Assembly (NCBI GenBank): GCA_951213105.1
Contig: OX578140.1
Location: 120,449,653 to 120,513,652 of the forward strand
Source of the DNA: Amaurobius ferox
Lineage: Eukaryota; Arthropoda; Arachnida; Araneae; Amaurobiidae
DNA length: 64,000 bases
Direction of reading: 5' to 3'
Shown here one piece after another: positions 23,556 to 36,592 of the stretch (within the stretch, counting starts at the first letter, position 1; the number at the start of each line of letters is the position of its first letter). Made by a program: the position numbers and the translations under genes. The notes under the pieces were generated by a model. That model was not told the origin of the DNA. It saw only the letters and a program-made list of their open reading frames with translations, and searched no databases.

Positions 23556-23859
23556 TTGTATGTTAGTTGTATAATATTTAAAGCAGAAAGATAGAACATA
23601 ACTAAAAGCAATTTAAAATTATGAAATTATTTTATATTGAATATTCTTTTAATGATATCATTGAGTGAGATTTTATTATCATACAGCTGAGAAATTTTCT
23701 CTTCAAATTACAAATCAGCAGATATTAAAAACTGAACACAACTAATAAGTATTGTATGTTTTGTTGATGAGGACTCCATAAAAAAACATTATTTATTTTG
23801 TAAAGAACTTCCAAAGTGGACTACCGGGAAGGTAATTTTTTGAGTAATGGATGATTTCT

Positions 23860-24604
23860 TTAAAATTTATGACATTCAATTGAGTAATTGCATCAGTGTT
23901 TGCATGGATGACACTGCGGCAATAATGAGTAATAAAAAGGGGTTTGTCTGGTGTGTAGAAAGCTAAACTCTGACAGTACAATCTACATATTGCTGCATAC
24001 ACATCGGGAAGCATTAATGGTAAAAATTATCTGATGAACTATTTACAAACAATGAATGATCAACATGAAGATCGTAAACATTATTAAATCAAGATTCCGA
24101 AATTTACAAATTTTTAAAATACTTTGTACAGAAATGGGATCAGAATATCAATTTTTATTGCTTTACACAGACATTTAACCTTACTACAACAGGAAGTTGA
24201 GCAATATTTTGACGCAGTTAATATGGAGCAATACGATATTCGAAATCCTTTTGCAATCAATGTTGAAAATTCCACAGAAGTGCTTTCCCTCCAAATTTGA
24301 GTTGAGGAATGACGGGAATCTAAAAATGTAATTGGCTGAAGTTTCATTGAATGTTTTCTGTATTGCGGTTAAGAAAGAATATCCCCAAATTTCTAATAAG
24401 GTTATTGCAGATCTGCTCCTATTTCACAACTTCCCCTCTACAACGTATATATGTGAATAAATTTTTTCAACTCTAGTTTTAATAAAAAATAATAAGCGGT
24501 TGTGCTTGAAGGGCCTTGACCAAGGACTTTGAGTTGCTGTGCCTAATATCGATCCGAATATAAAACTATTGCATTCATTAAAACAAATACAGATATCTCA
24601 TTAG
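23860..24604 (+). pseudogene. hAT-type transposase-derived relic, C-terminal part
   Basis: The plus strand contains remnants of a hAT-like transposase of the group related to ZBED5/SCAND3-type genes. In order: CMDDTAAIMSNKKGFVW near 23912-23962 (family: TDGAAAMxGxxxGF), a decayed middle, EQYFDAVN and IRNPFA near 24205-24260, then from about 24340 EYPQISNKVIADLLLF, TTYICE-stop-IFSTL, IKNNKRLCL and the C-terminal dimerisation end, KQIQISH, with TAG at 24602. In-frame TAA (for the usual Gln) and TGA (for the usual Arg), plus frame changes upstream, make it non-functional. No TIRs were found. Minus-strand open frames here are shadows. Confidence 0.75.
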
Positions 24605-27600
24605 TTTTGTAAAAGAGTTAATATTTTCTTTAAACTAGTTTTTTATAAATTTAAAGCCAGCTGCATGGTATGACTAATTTTATTATAGAAGTTTTAAAAA
24701 TGGAGGCACATAGAATATATTTTTACTGCCAATTCAATTATTTACTGTTCAGTGTGGAAGAGTGATAACAAGTGCAAAACTGTTCACCAATGTGAGTTGC
24801 GACACGGGGAGTATGATTTCAAACTTTAAAAATGCCCCCTATTGGTAGGTTTTATGACTGTATATATATTATGAAAATTTAAAAGCTTTTTAGCAACATG
24901 ATGTATTTGTCATTTAACTATATATATATACAGTCGAATTCACTTAAGTTGTTTATCAGTGGACCATTTGTGAAATATGTAAATAAAATACAATATATAT
25001 TTAATTAAACTTTTAAGATGATTTTTAACATTATCTGTGATATAAATGTTGGTAACTGTAAGATGGGATGTCTATAAAAATAACAGTAGTTATATGTGAG
25101 TAAACACATTGTTAATTCATTGTTAGATTAAATATTTGCTTTAATAGGACATTGCACAATATAATATATTATAAATGTTTTGATTGTATGGTTATTATTA
25201 TTTAGTTTTCATAATACTTTTAATTGGAGATGTAACTGTGGCTATTCAATGCCAATTTGATAGAAGATTATACATCTCAGTCTCATACTAAAATTTGCTA
25301 GTTGACAAATCTCTCCCCCCCGATAAAATATTGAGATACATCTCAATTGCATTTGTGTGAAATTGAAATCAGCTGTGAATTTAACGATTTTATGAGGAAA
25401 TTGAAATCTAAAAGAAATTTGTTGAATTTATTGAAAATTGGTTGTCTTAAACACTACAGACTCTTTAAACTTTAAAAAAATTTCAAGTTGGTAAACATTT
25501 TTTTAAAATTGACAAGTTTTCTATTGGAAAGTTGGGAAATAGAAAAATTTTTGAAGTCTGTAAGCAGTTTTGTAAGAATTTAAAAGTTAGGAAATTTGTG
25601 GTTTTCACTATTTCATAAATTTCTTTGAGAATCGTGCTCATTGATTTTTTATTTTATTGAAATAGTCTGTTACTATTTTTTGGTGAATCTAAAAGCATTT
25701 TTTTAATGCAATATATTTATTGATTATTGTTTTTGTATGCTTTACAATTTACTTTATCTTTGCATAAATGTTAAGAATTATTCATTAAAGATGAATTGCA
25801 TGTAAATATTAAATGCTATTAACATTTTGTATTCAATGAAGCAAAAAACAAAACAAGTAAATGTGAAATTTTAAAATAAGACAAAAAAATATAATAAGAA
25901 TTTGGTGCTGCATAAAATCATCAGGCAAACTGTACCAGCTCAAGCTACTTAGGATAAATATGATTGATGTACAAATAGCTAGCATACTTTATCAAATATT
26001 CAATAATATTCCACTTTTTCAAATCTATCATTATAACTGTGTTAAACATGAGTTTCTCTTTCACTACAGATTGTATATGTGTTTCTTGTATCATGCTTTC
26101 CATCTGATTAAAATTTCATTTTTCCATGGTTTTTATTTTTGGTATCTCCAATTCTGTATGTCACCTATATTATGATAATAATTTTGTTTTATGAACTTAA
26201 TTATACAGTACTGGATCTTTTATCTGACATTCTGAAAATCTGAATGTTTAATACTACTACTTTTTGAGATTTAAAAAAAATAATTTTTTTTCAGTATGAA
26301 AAATATGTACCTCAGCAAATATATAATATTAATGATGCAACTTTATTTTAGAATCAATGAATTTCATATTAGTGCATAAATAATATTTAAGAATTGCTTG
26401 TGAAAGGGAAATCAAACTATCTAAAACAATCGAAGCATAGTAACTTATTGAAAAACAAATATTATATATGTAAATTGGTTTGGTTTTTAAGAAATTCTCA
26501 TATGCCTGCAACATAGTTTTTTTTATATAAAAATAAAAATTTTCTAATCTGGGTGAAAAGAATTTGGTAAGGTGTTTTCTTACTCTTCAACCGACTGTGC
26601 ATATTTGAGATGAGATGGATTCAGCCTGAGTTTAGGCTCTGTAGTACTCGATGCAATTCACGTTCAAGCTCTAAACTTTTTTTTTTCGTTTAATAGACAT
26701 ATATTTTGTAAAATAGCGAAGCCTATATTTTCGATAATATTTGACCAAGAAAAATTTCATTTGCATTAATAGACTGATAAATGGGTGTGTATTTGCATAC
26801 ATAATATTGAAGGAATGATGATCACACAAAGGTGTTAAAAATAAAAATATTTTTATGATGATAAATATTTCAAGTTTTTCTCCACTATATCCGTCAAAAT
26901 ATTGAGTGAACAGTTCCACTCAAAATTTAGCAATATTAGTTTTGCTACTGCAAACAACCCTATTAATCACTATTTTAATATATTGTATAATTTTTATCAA
27001 GCCCTATTTATTCTATTTCTAATTTATGTTATTCTTATATTTCTGTATTCAGTATTACTTTATGCAATTTTGTTTTGGTATCTCTATTTAATTGTCCATT
27101 TTCATAAATGAAAAATTTTGAAAATTAATATCAGTTATGTGAAAAAATCAGAAACAATTTTGGACTCGGGTGCATTTAAACTCCAATTTATATGGAGCAA
27201 TTCCGGTTTAAATACAGCAAACTTGAGCAAGCTCGAGTTCTCAAAATTGAGCCTGAACTCTATAGTGCATATTATATAAATGTATCCAATAGTTTAAGTA
27301 GAGGCAGCAGATTTCAGTTTTAATTGTTCTAGTGCTGTAAGGAAAATGATTTGCTTTATATCCAAAATCCTAAAAATCCCAAAATCAAGGAATATATGCT
27401 GGTCCTGAGGTTGCTGGATAATTGATGTGATTCTATATGTGAAATTATTTATATTTTAAAAGTATGAATATATTTAAGTAAGCAAGGCTCAAAATTTTGT
27501 TATGGCAACTATTTGCAAATGTTTATTTTTCTAATTGCTAAACTGTATATTCACCCATAGGTTTTGCTCAGTAAAAAATTGTTCACCAATGACAGGTGAC

Positions 27601-28129
27601 CATAATTTTTAAGCCCTATAATGGGACGGAATGTGATAATTTGTATTTTTTTTTTTCTTTTAATTTGGCTGAACTTCAAAAGTCCATTAGGAAGTAGAAA
27701 GCTTCTCATAATACTATATACGTATATAACAAAATAAAGGCATCTTTATTTTGTTACATGCTGTTTTATGCAAAGTTTTCTACAATATAATTGTTTTTTG
27801 AGCAGTAGTTTGAGTATATTTTGAATTAAAAAATGAGATTTATAGTTATGAAATCCATTGTCTTGGTGAAATCCTTTAACTCAAATGTTTTGACAGGAGC
27901 CTTTTGATTTATGTTTGCTGGAATAATCATTATTAATTTTAATTAAGGCATGTTGTATTCAATAAATTTTAACATTGAAATTGTGTTATGCCAAATTTGT
28001 GTTTCTTAGAAAGTTTTATAATGTATACTTCTTCCCTCGTTGTATTATAAAGAAACAGCTGCCATTATCGATATGTGTAAACTATAAGAGGGTTTAGAGA
28101 TCACTGGTTAAAGATTTCTACTGTAAAAT
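24605..28129. other. Long AT-rich spacer
   Basis: No finger exon, transposon or RNA gene recognised. Small open frames (for example 25960-26175 and 26902-27111) are hydrophobic, AT-driven and carry no recognisable domain. I treat them as chance. Confidence 0.4.
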
Positions 28130-28505
28130 GTGCAAAATTCTTTTCATCTGCTGAGAGAATAAAGACTGCAATTGTTGCCTTCATCATCAGGTTGAAAGCA
28201 GTGTGCATCGATGAAAGGATCAAATCTAATTGCTGTTTAAGAAAATTAGTTGACTACAATTGTTTCAACAGTGTTATGACTCTTCATCATCATTCGAAAG
28301 CAGCATGCATTGATTAAAGGACCATAGGCATGATAATTTCAATCAATAGATCAAAAGCAATGTGCATTGGACAAAGGATCGATGCACATTGCTTTTGGAT
28401 TTTTATATTTTGAATGATGATCCTTGACAGTTGGATTTGATCTTTTGAATGATGATAACTGTTTCGAATCTTATGATGAAAGTTCATAACACTCGAAACA
28501 ATTGT
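28130..28505. repeat. Imperfect fold-back element with 16-bp perfect hairpin
   Basis: The arms are imperfect inverted repeats (for example ACAATTGTTTCAACAGTGTT near 28257 against AACACTCGAAACAATTGT near 28488). At the centre CAAAAGCAATGTGCAT (28352-28367) pairs exactly with ATGCACATTGCTTTTG (28382-28397) around a 14-base loop. Probably a small non-autonomous element. Confidence 0.7.
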
Positions 28506-30326
28506 ATTACCCTATTTTCTTATGCATGTTTTTTTTTCAAGGAAGTACTGAGAATTTGTTTTCTCATAAGCCTCAGTTATATTCATTAGAATTACATTAA
28601 AACTTTTGAAATGAAGTTATCTCATTTAACTCACTCTTCAATATGCATTCTTGCATTTCTAAAAGGATGTAAAGGAAAAACATAATATTTTTATATAATT
28701 CATTTACTGTTTACATCATACACAGCAAAATCCTGATTTTATGCATTTCATAGGTTTTCAGTATAAAAAATTGTATGGCATGTAGATAAGGATTATATAA
28801 ATTACGAATTACAGTTTATGATTGCAACAAATTGTAATCATAAAACAGATCAAAGGAATACACACTATAAATTTAAACATATTCAAACCAAGTACTAATT
28901 TTTTAAATAATTTTTATAACAAATAAAATGTACACAGCCTACGTTATTGGTGCTTAGTTTTAAAAATATCTATAATTTTCAGTTGCTTTCATTTTTTGCA
29001 TACTGTTTGAATAAAGTACTTTTCAATACCAGAAAGGTTTTGCAAGTATTTTTCTTGTAAATTGTAATCAAGGAAAAAGTTTTGCACCAGTTTTAAACCA
29101 TTTAATACTGCAATGAATAATTTGAATGTTGTTCCTAAACTTCATTGTCATACCCTAATGAACAGTCCATATCTTCTCAAGATGAGCATTTCATATTGCA
29201 ACGTGTTTGGGCATTTGATGTTTGCTTTATGGGACCAGAGAGATGGTGATGATTACGACTTTTTTTCTCGTTATTTGTTGTGCTAAAGAATTGTTAAAAG
29301 TTGTTTTTTACATGATTTATTCTCTTTAACTGTACAAAAAATTCTGTATAAAAAAATATTGGAAAATAGGAAAGAGCTTATTTAAGTCTTGATTAGAAGT
29401 TTGAAATAAATATACACAAAATACAAGAAAATCTGTTTTGGCATCAAAAATTCAAAATGTATAATGTGGGAAATTGTGTAATTAGAAAATTGTATTCCAT
29501 GAGAAAAATTAATTTCTGTTTTGATTATAGGGACTTAATATAAAAATGAACAGAAATAGAAAAATTTTAAAATGGGAGATGTAAAATTGGGGTTTCACTG
29601 CATGTTGCATTAAAATTATACAATTTGTAAAATAAATGAGTTGTTTTTCTGAATGCAATGTTTATGCTCCAACTTTTTTCTATTCTGAATTTAGGCCCCT
29701 GTATTGGAAACGAATAATGTTTATTCCAACATATTATTAAATTAAATAATAAAATAATATATTATGTTATCGTTATTTAAAATCTTAGAAATTACTGTCT
29801 AGCTTATCTGATTGAATATTTTTTCAGTTTAAATGTATATTTATTTTTCATTTTTAATCCTATACTTTATTTATTTGTAAATTTAAAACTTAACAACATT
29901 TGTCGTTTTATGTTTTGAAATAGAAAACAATTTCATATTAAGTTGATTGTTATACATAATTAACTACTTTCTTATCAAATTACTTGCTATTTTTGTTTTT
30001 TGTAGCATTTTTCCTTTTGCATTTTTATTTATGTGTATTTCTCACAACATTAATTCAATTTTGAAATTGTTTATAATTTTTGTATTTCATTAAATATGTT
30101 TTAAAATATGCTAATAAAATGAAATTTGATGGTTATGCTTTTCATTAAAAGATATATATATATATATTAACTCCTGTCTTGTGATCTCTAATTAATGCAA
30201 TCTGTGTAAAGGATGGCAAATAAGAAAAGATGTTAAATGCAAAAGCTAATTTATTAATATTTCTAAAATACTCTTGTGTACTCTATACTTTTTTTTTTAT
30301 GCATAATTGACTATTATCTACAAACC

Positions 30327-30357
<31 letters not shown>

Positions 30358-30840
30358 ATTCAGAAAATGTTCAATATTTTTCATCTAATGTTAAAAACAC
30401 ATTTTGGCCAAATTGAAACTTTAGATGTTATTACAAATAACTTTTAGCATTCAATTTTCAACTTTTTATTATTTAGTTAATCGGACTATCTGTACAAAAT
30501 TGATGTAACCCCTTTTTCTTGGAAACTGCTCTACTAACTGAATTTGCTACAAATTATAAATGTATGATAAATGCCATCAATTTTTTTAAAAACTTGCTTG
30601 TTTTGTGTGAAGCAGTGTATGAAAACTTTGAACTATATTGCAATATCTGGGAAACTATTCATCTGATTAACATTAAATATGGTAAAATTATAGAATGTTA
30701 TTCAGAATATGTGGTAATGCACAGTTTTGCATTAACTCAAGCTTTTCCACTGATTGGAGTTATATTTGGTACTTCAATAGAATGTTACATGTATATGAAA
30801 TGGTTTTCTGAATGCTGGTGTTGTTTGTAGCACCAGCATT
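28506..30840. other. AT-rich spacer
   Basis: A poly-T near 30328-30351 is the only low-complexity feature of note. The 103-codon frame at 30519-30830 looks like decayed non-coding repeat rather than a gene. Confidence 0.4.
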
Positions 30841-30868
30841 ATGTATTATATTTTGCTTTTATTTTCAG

Positions 30869-31035
30869 ATGTACAATTTTATTCGACATTATATACATCT
30901 GTTAAGAAGCATCCTAATGATAAGACTTTCATGGAATATCTCTGCTCACACTGTGATTATGTGACATATAATACTATCAACATTAAGCGACATGTTCGCC
31001 TGCATTCTGGTGAACGTCCATTCAAATGTCCATGA
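30869..31035 (+). pseudogene. Truncated twin of finger exon C
   Basis: Acceptor GCTTTTATTTTCAG/AT and normal phase. The exon is nearly identical to 32777-32941, with about six differences in 165 bases. Finger 1 is complete (CSHC-x12-HVRLH), followed by SGERPFKC and Pro, where a TGA stop ends the frame one residue after the first Cys of finger 2. Beyond the stop, similarity to the twin ceases, so the copy was cut at the duplication breakpoint rather than by a point mutation. A single-finger isoform remains possible because splice site and finger 1 are intact. I classify it as a broken exon. Confidence 0.75.
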
Positions 31036-32776
31036 TGCATTATTCTTATTTTTAACTGATTTATGCTAAATTTAGAATACTTAAAGTAACTTGATGTGAC
31101 CAGTTCAAAAATGAAGGTAAATTGGACAACTTCATGTTGAAATTGTACATGCACATTTTCAAATATCCTAATTCTTATTTACATAAAATTTTGTATATTA
31201 AACGTATTAACTTGCTGTGAGAATTGGAAATTGAAGTTGTATTTTGTGTCATGCCACTATATTTTTCAAAATTGCTCATGTTCCAATGACAAAATTCTTA
31301 TAATCATTGGATTAGAATAAAATTTGTATTCTACACTAAAATAAAATGGTAGTCAATGCAGACTGTAAAATGCAAGGAAGGTCACAGGAACAACAATGTA
31401 CCACTTATCCAATTGTATTTTATTCATCCCGAGTGCTAAATTCAGAATTTTTGTAATTCTTTTTCAAATTTGCTTCAGTATCCATTTTTTTTCGAAAACT
31501 TTGCAAATTTCTTTTACTGTTCAGATTTCAATTGGTTTCTAGAGAAACAAATTCCAGATTTATTCATTTCATTGTAAAATCCATAAGTTCAACTTAGTTA
31601 AGTCATAAATTCAATTTCAACTAAAAATATGTTTGCAGAGCTTAATTTTTATTTTACTATAATATTTGCATGTGATAAAAATTAACTAATGTGCATGCAA
31701 ATAGAAGAAAATGTTACTGAGAATGTGCTGTTTGGGGAACTATTTCCTTCTATTCCATAGAGATTTTAAAATCTAAAAATTTCTTATTTGTTCCTGTTTG
31801 TTTCCCGTGAATCATATGATCTGTGATAGAATGGGAATTGTAAAGTCAGTGATCATTTTTGATAATACTGCTTATATTTGATTCCACTAAAAATGTTTTT
31901 ACTGATCTGTTTTTCTTAGTGATCAAACTCAGTTGACCTCAGTTAACTGGGTATCTGGTCAACCATATTTTGAAAAATTGTCACTTTTATTGCCATTTCA
32001 ATGTAAAAGCATTTTTTTCACTTTAGGGCCAAATTACCTGGCATATTGTCATCCAAATTTTGGGCAAGCATGTTTGTATTTCCTAGCTTAAAGTTCTATG
32101 ACTCCAACCAATTTTCTAATTGATGCCAGTTTTATAATTTAAGATATTTTTAGTTAAGCTTGCTCCACATGTTTCTTGGATCAGTCAATAAAATATCACT
32201 GTTGTATAAGAACATCAAAGGGGCTGTTGGAACTGGGTGGGATATAGAATTTGTGAAGACTATGGAATTCAAGCAAATAATAAATGTCAAAAAGGAAGTT
32301 GAATAGGAAGCTAATTGAATGTTGGTTGCAAGCAAAATGTCTGGTATTTTTTATTATTAAATAAAACAGAACATGAAATTTTGCTCTCGGTAATTATTAA
32401 GAGCTTAGTAAGTTGTATTATTATTGACTAAATAGCTTTAATTTTTTTTTTTGACACAATATACTTGAATTTCTGGCATCGCTATATAGTTTTCTGTGTT
32501 TAAAAGAAGTAATTAACTCATATTTATTAAATATATTCTTTTTTTATACTAGTGTAAGTTATTTTGAGTTAGAAATTTTCTTTTATTTCAGTGAGAATAT
32601 ATTTTCTGTGAAGTGTATCACAAATGTTTACAATATATACCATGCATGTTTTAACTGATTTAAAATGAGAATGGTTGTTTTGCAAATTTTTTCAAGTTTA
32701 GATTATAATGCATTTTAAAAGTTTTGTAAAAAATGAAATTTAAAAAATGTGTATTATATTTTGCTTTTATTTTCAG
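31036..32776. other. Spacer between the twin exons
   Basis: No gene seen. The last 30 bases before 32777 match those before 30869 and belong to the duplicated unit. Confidence 0.4.
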
Positions 32777-33027
32777 ATGCACAATTTTATTCGACATTAT
32801 ATACATCTGTTAAGAAGCATCATAATGATAAGACTTTTATGGAATATCTCTGCTCACACTGTGATTATGTAACATATAATACTACCAACATTAAGCGACA
32901 TGTTCGCTTGCATTCTGGTGAACGTCCATTCAAATGTCCAATATGTAACAGAGATTTTAATGAGAAAAGAAATCTAAAAAAACATGTCACATGCCATAAG
33001 GAAATTTTTAAACAAATTTCAAATTAA
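32777..33027 (+). CDS. Alternative terminal exon C: paired C2H2 zinc fingers
   Basis: Acceptor TTTGCTTTTATTTTCAG/AT, first complete codon GCA, stop TAA at 33025. The N-terminal lead reads Q-F-Y-S-T-L-Y-T-S-V-K-K-H, similar in position to the Y-T-A-V-K-M-Q of exon B. Finger 1 is CSHC-x12-HVRLH, the linker SGERPFK, and finger 2 CPIC-x12-HVTCH with helix residues E, R, N, K at -1, 2, 3, 6. About ten residues follow. An ATG at 32749 lies in the upstream intron in the same frame and is not the likely start. Closest relatives are exon D and the truncated twin at 30869. Role: DNA-binding end of one isoform of the same presumed nuclear protein. Confidence 0.88.
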
Positions 33028-34762
33028 TGATTTAGATTTCATCAGTGCAGTAACAATGCAACTCCTCATATATCTCACTGTAGTGCAGTGCTTCTCAATC
33101 TGTTATCCACCGGCCACCGATGACTGTTGAGTTAGTTATAATGATCCTACAAGATATTTCCCATTCCACAATTTATATTAATTCATCTTAAAGCTCCATA
33201 TATACTGAACAGGCATATGTCTCAATTATATGATGAGACATTGTGAATAAATCATTTTGTCTAGCAAGAACATGAAATATTTGAAATGTATTCAAGTTGT
33301 TTGGTTCTATCAATATTTCCTTTGGGTTAGTTGGTAGAGATTGCCAAAATACATTCTAATGCATCTAGTATGTATTAAAATATATAAGTTTTGAAATTTT
33401 ACCATTGCTTAAAAATATGCATTAAGAATTTTAAATTTTCATTCTAATTTTTCTCATTTATATTTTCATTTCTGTGTACAAATTTTTTGACCCTGCCATT
33501 TATTATTTTATTAAAAATTTGCAATTGGTACATTGATAAACTTCTGTTTTAAATCTTATATGTTAAGCAGTTACTTTTCCTTAGGTCGCTTGAGTGATAA
33601 ATTTTAGTTATTAAATAATGCATATGCAATTTTGCATCATTAAATTATATTATTTTAAATTATTAAATTTTATTATTTTTTATCATTAAAATATATTTAT
33701 GTTGTTTTTGAAACTGTGCAAATACATTTTATTGATAAATAAACATGAGTAAAGTTCCTATTTATAAATTAAATACATTTATATTTTATGGATAAAAATC
33801 TTCTTTAATAAAGCAACATAAAATAAACATGTGCTGTTGTTAACTGGTTTCAGAGGCAAAACAAGCTTTCAGACTAAGATAGCTGTTACTCCAAAGTAGG
33901 AAACTGTCTATTGACAGATGTTTTTATTTATTAGTGTTTTTGAAAATAAGTATTGTAGTTTTTTGTAAAAATGGTAAAAAATAATTTAATATTATTTTTT
34001 ATTTTTTAAAAATGTTTCTAAGTAGGTAGTTTTTCTGTCTATGGCTGGTATAGTAATGTTTCTATAATTCCTAAAAATTTTATTACTCAAAAAGTTATTT
34101 GTGGTGTCTCCCTCCAACAAATCACCTTGACTGCTAAGAACAGGAACTATTTTCAAGTTGTTTGATTTCTCTTAATATTTTCATTGGGCTGGATTAGTAG
34201 TTCCCAATATTTTTGAGCAAATGCCACATTAAGATATTAAAAGTGCTAGGCTGACTGGATTGAAAAAGAGACATACAATGCATGTGTTGTGGGTAACGTT
34301 CACACCAGAAAAGGAAATTTTGTGAAATATACTGCCTGTATCTGGTGGTCCAAAACCTAAATATGGTAGACAAAAGTTACAATTACCTTATATCTGTATC
34401 TACACTTCTACTACAAGTTCTTACTACATGTGTCTAAGATTTTATGCAAAAACAGAACAAAACACATTCAAAATTATGATCATTTAAAATTCTCATATGT
34501 TGAAAACAGTATATGTAAAATTTTAATAAATAATTATTAACCACCAAGGTCGAATTCATCTACACTTATATGTGTGCTGGTTTCTTTTTTCCTAAAGTTT
34601 AACTCCATGAATCTAATCAGGCTTCTGGAAGATTTGCGATCAAAACAATGTGTATTATCTTTTAGGTGAAAATTTTGCAGTCCATGTTTGTGATGTTGGT
34701 GACAATTGTTTATGATTTGATGACAATTGTCACTTTGTCAGCATGCTGACATGAACTCTAGT
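33028..34762. other. 3' flank of exon C with repeat-like segments
   Basis: A hAT-terminus-like CAGTGCTTCTCAATCTG starts at 33086. The segment 33791-33930 resembles 42602-42740 downstream of exon D (GGATAAAAATCT, GGCAAAACAAGC, GGAAACTGTCT against GGAAATTGTCT). No gene. Confidence 0.45.
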
Positions 34763-35049
34763 TGTGTTGTTGTTGAGACCCAGACCGTCCGACCTACCAG
34801 AAAGGTGTAAGGTAACTGTTTGCACGACCAGGAAGAGCCACCTAATTTAGTCCGGAACCCTGTGGGGGAGGCATCCACATCGACCGTACCCTTCTTCCCC
34901 TACCACCAGCCTCTCGGGAGGACTTACGGACTCACATGTTTAACGTGATCCTACTTCGCGTGAACATGGTGGCAGGTTTGGCAGCGGAGGGAATCAAATT
35001 TGGGCCTACTGAGTGCAATTTCGATGCACTAACCACTGGGCTACCACGT
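34763..35049 (-). mobile_element. SINE with tRNA-like head
   Basis: Body and tail match the copies at 20374 and 48330, but here the minus strand begins with a tRNA-like head (GACGTGGTAGCCCAGTGGTT, an A-box-like start, and a B-box-like segment around TTTGATTCCC, about 35049-34975) and no 5S part. It is flanked by TCTAGTTGTGT on both sides (near 34757 and 35055). It shows that the family exists with a plain tRNA head. Confidence 0.88.
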
Positions 35050-35348
35050 CTGAATTCTAGTTGTGTGTGTGGATCAAGAAATAACACATAAATCCTCCCC
35101 TCATGTAAAGTTCTGGCTGAATTGGACGTTCTTTTTATTAGTGCTGTGCTCTCATTTTGGCAGCAAAAATGTAGCAGTTTTTTCTCAGAACTTCCAAAGT
35201 GATTGAATGTGATTTATACAAATCACTAAATTATACAAATCACTAAAAATTTAAACTAACTTAAAACTTTTTAACTTTTTAAATTTTATGCATAATTTTA
35301 GTCATTGTCTTTCATCAAAACTAATGACCTAGGGAAAAAGTACACTTA

Positions 35349-35350
<2 letters not shown>

Positions 35351-35386
<36 letters not shown>
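35351..35386. repeat. TA microsatellite
   Basis: Pure TA run. Confidence 0.95.
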
Positions 35387-35389
<3 letters not shown>

Positions 35390-35792
35390 AAAATAAATAT
35401 AAAAATAAATGTAATAAGACTAATTTAAAACATGAACAGTGGCATCCCCTGGTTCAAAACAGTACGGAGGAAAATAAAGTAAAGAGGATATGAAAGGAAG
35501 TATCTAACAAAAGGAAACCATTGCTACCTTAGAATTCAAATTGATTTTAATTTTAAATTATTAGGTAATATTAATAATACACATGAATTTATCAATATTC
35601 AAGAGCGATACATACAAATCAAGTTCAACATCAAAGAATTATCAAAATCTGGAGGCTCAAAATATTGAAATGACAATAAATAAAAAATAAAAGAAAAGAT
35701 GTAATGCAAAAATATGAAATTGGATAGAACCTCCGTAGATTCAGCTTTTCAAGGATCTTTGCATCCACATAGGTTCCAAATGTGTTTCGCTC

Positions 35793-35819
35793 AATGATAC
35801 AGCCACATGGCCGAAACAT
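35793..35819 (+). ncRNA. Hammerhead-core-like motif
   Basis: AATGATACAGCC, ACAT, GGCCGAAAC on the plus strand: a GCC/GGC stem closed by a four-base loop and followed by CGAAAC, as in the helix II/CGAAA half of hammerhead ribozymes, but with GATACA in place of the required CTGATGA. It probably derives from a Penelope-like element end. Activity is unlikely with this core. Confidence 0.25.
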
Positions 35820-36554
35820 CGTTAAAAAATCCGACACATTACCAGACAGAAACAAAAATGGAAATAACAAATAATATTAGACAAATGGAAAGAAGAGGAT
35901 GAGAGTGCATATAGCAAACATATCAGTAATCTATCCGTCAGTCCACACGGATGCAGATGGAAATTAAAACTCATACCTTTCTTCACCATTATTCATGACA
36001 TCTAATATTTCGTTGCTCTAGCCTAGGAAGAATTTGGAAAGAATACTACAGAGCACCATCTGTTGTGAAATATAGGAAATACTCCTGAATAAGATATTCA
36101 ATCAATAGACAATAGATATACAAATAGACATGTTTCAAACCAAAGAATTAGGGATATAAAGAAAAATATGTTTACAAATTATACTAAATAATTTTTAATA
36201 ATTAATACTTATATAATATGTATCCAAAACTTATCACAAAGATAATCAAAATTTCCAAGAATATTTTAATTTTTAAAGTATATAATAGCAATTTCAAATT
36301 TGACTAAAACAATAAATGTCAGATTATAAATTGAATTTAAAATTTCTATAGTGATATTTAACAAAATTATCTGGATAGGATTCAGCCTTACATTATTGGA
36401 TTAAATCTACTAGATGGTTACTATATTGTGTATTTTCACAACCTAAAAATCTTATGAAATTGATTTATTAAAATATTTTTGTATACCTGTTTACTCATAC
36501 ATGAGTTAAAATTGATTATCGTATGAATTTTAAATGGAAAACTTTTTCTTTTGT

Positions 36555-36557
<3 letters not shown>

Positions 36558-36592
<35 letters not shown>
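36558..36592. repeat. AT microsatellite
   Basis: Pure AT run. Confidence 0.95.

Noticed and set aside
27858..27900. GGTGAAATCCTTTAACTCAAATG, similar to the finger linker coding sequence
   Set aside because: No His or Cys codons appear at finger spacing on either side, and it needs gaps to align; likely chance.
30519..30830. 103-codon open frame just upstream of the truncated twin exon
   Set aside because: It starts at TTG, has no domain, and its DNA resembles decayed non-coding repeat text (GGGAAACTATTCATCTGATTAA). No splice signals support it.
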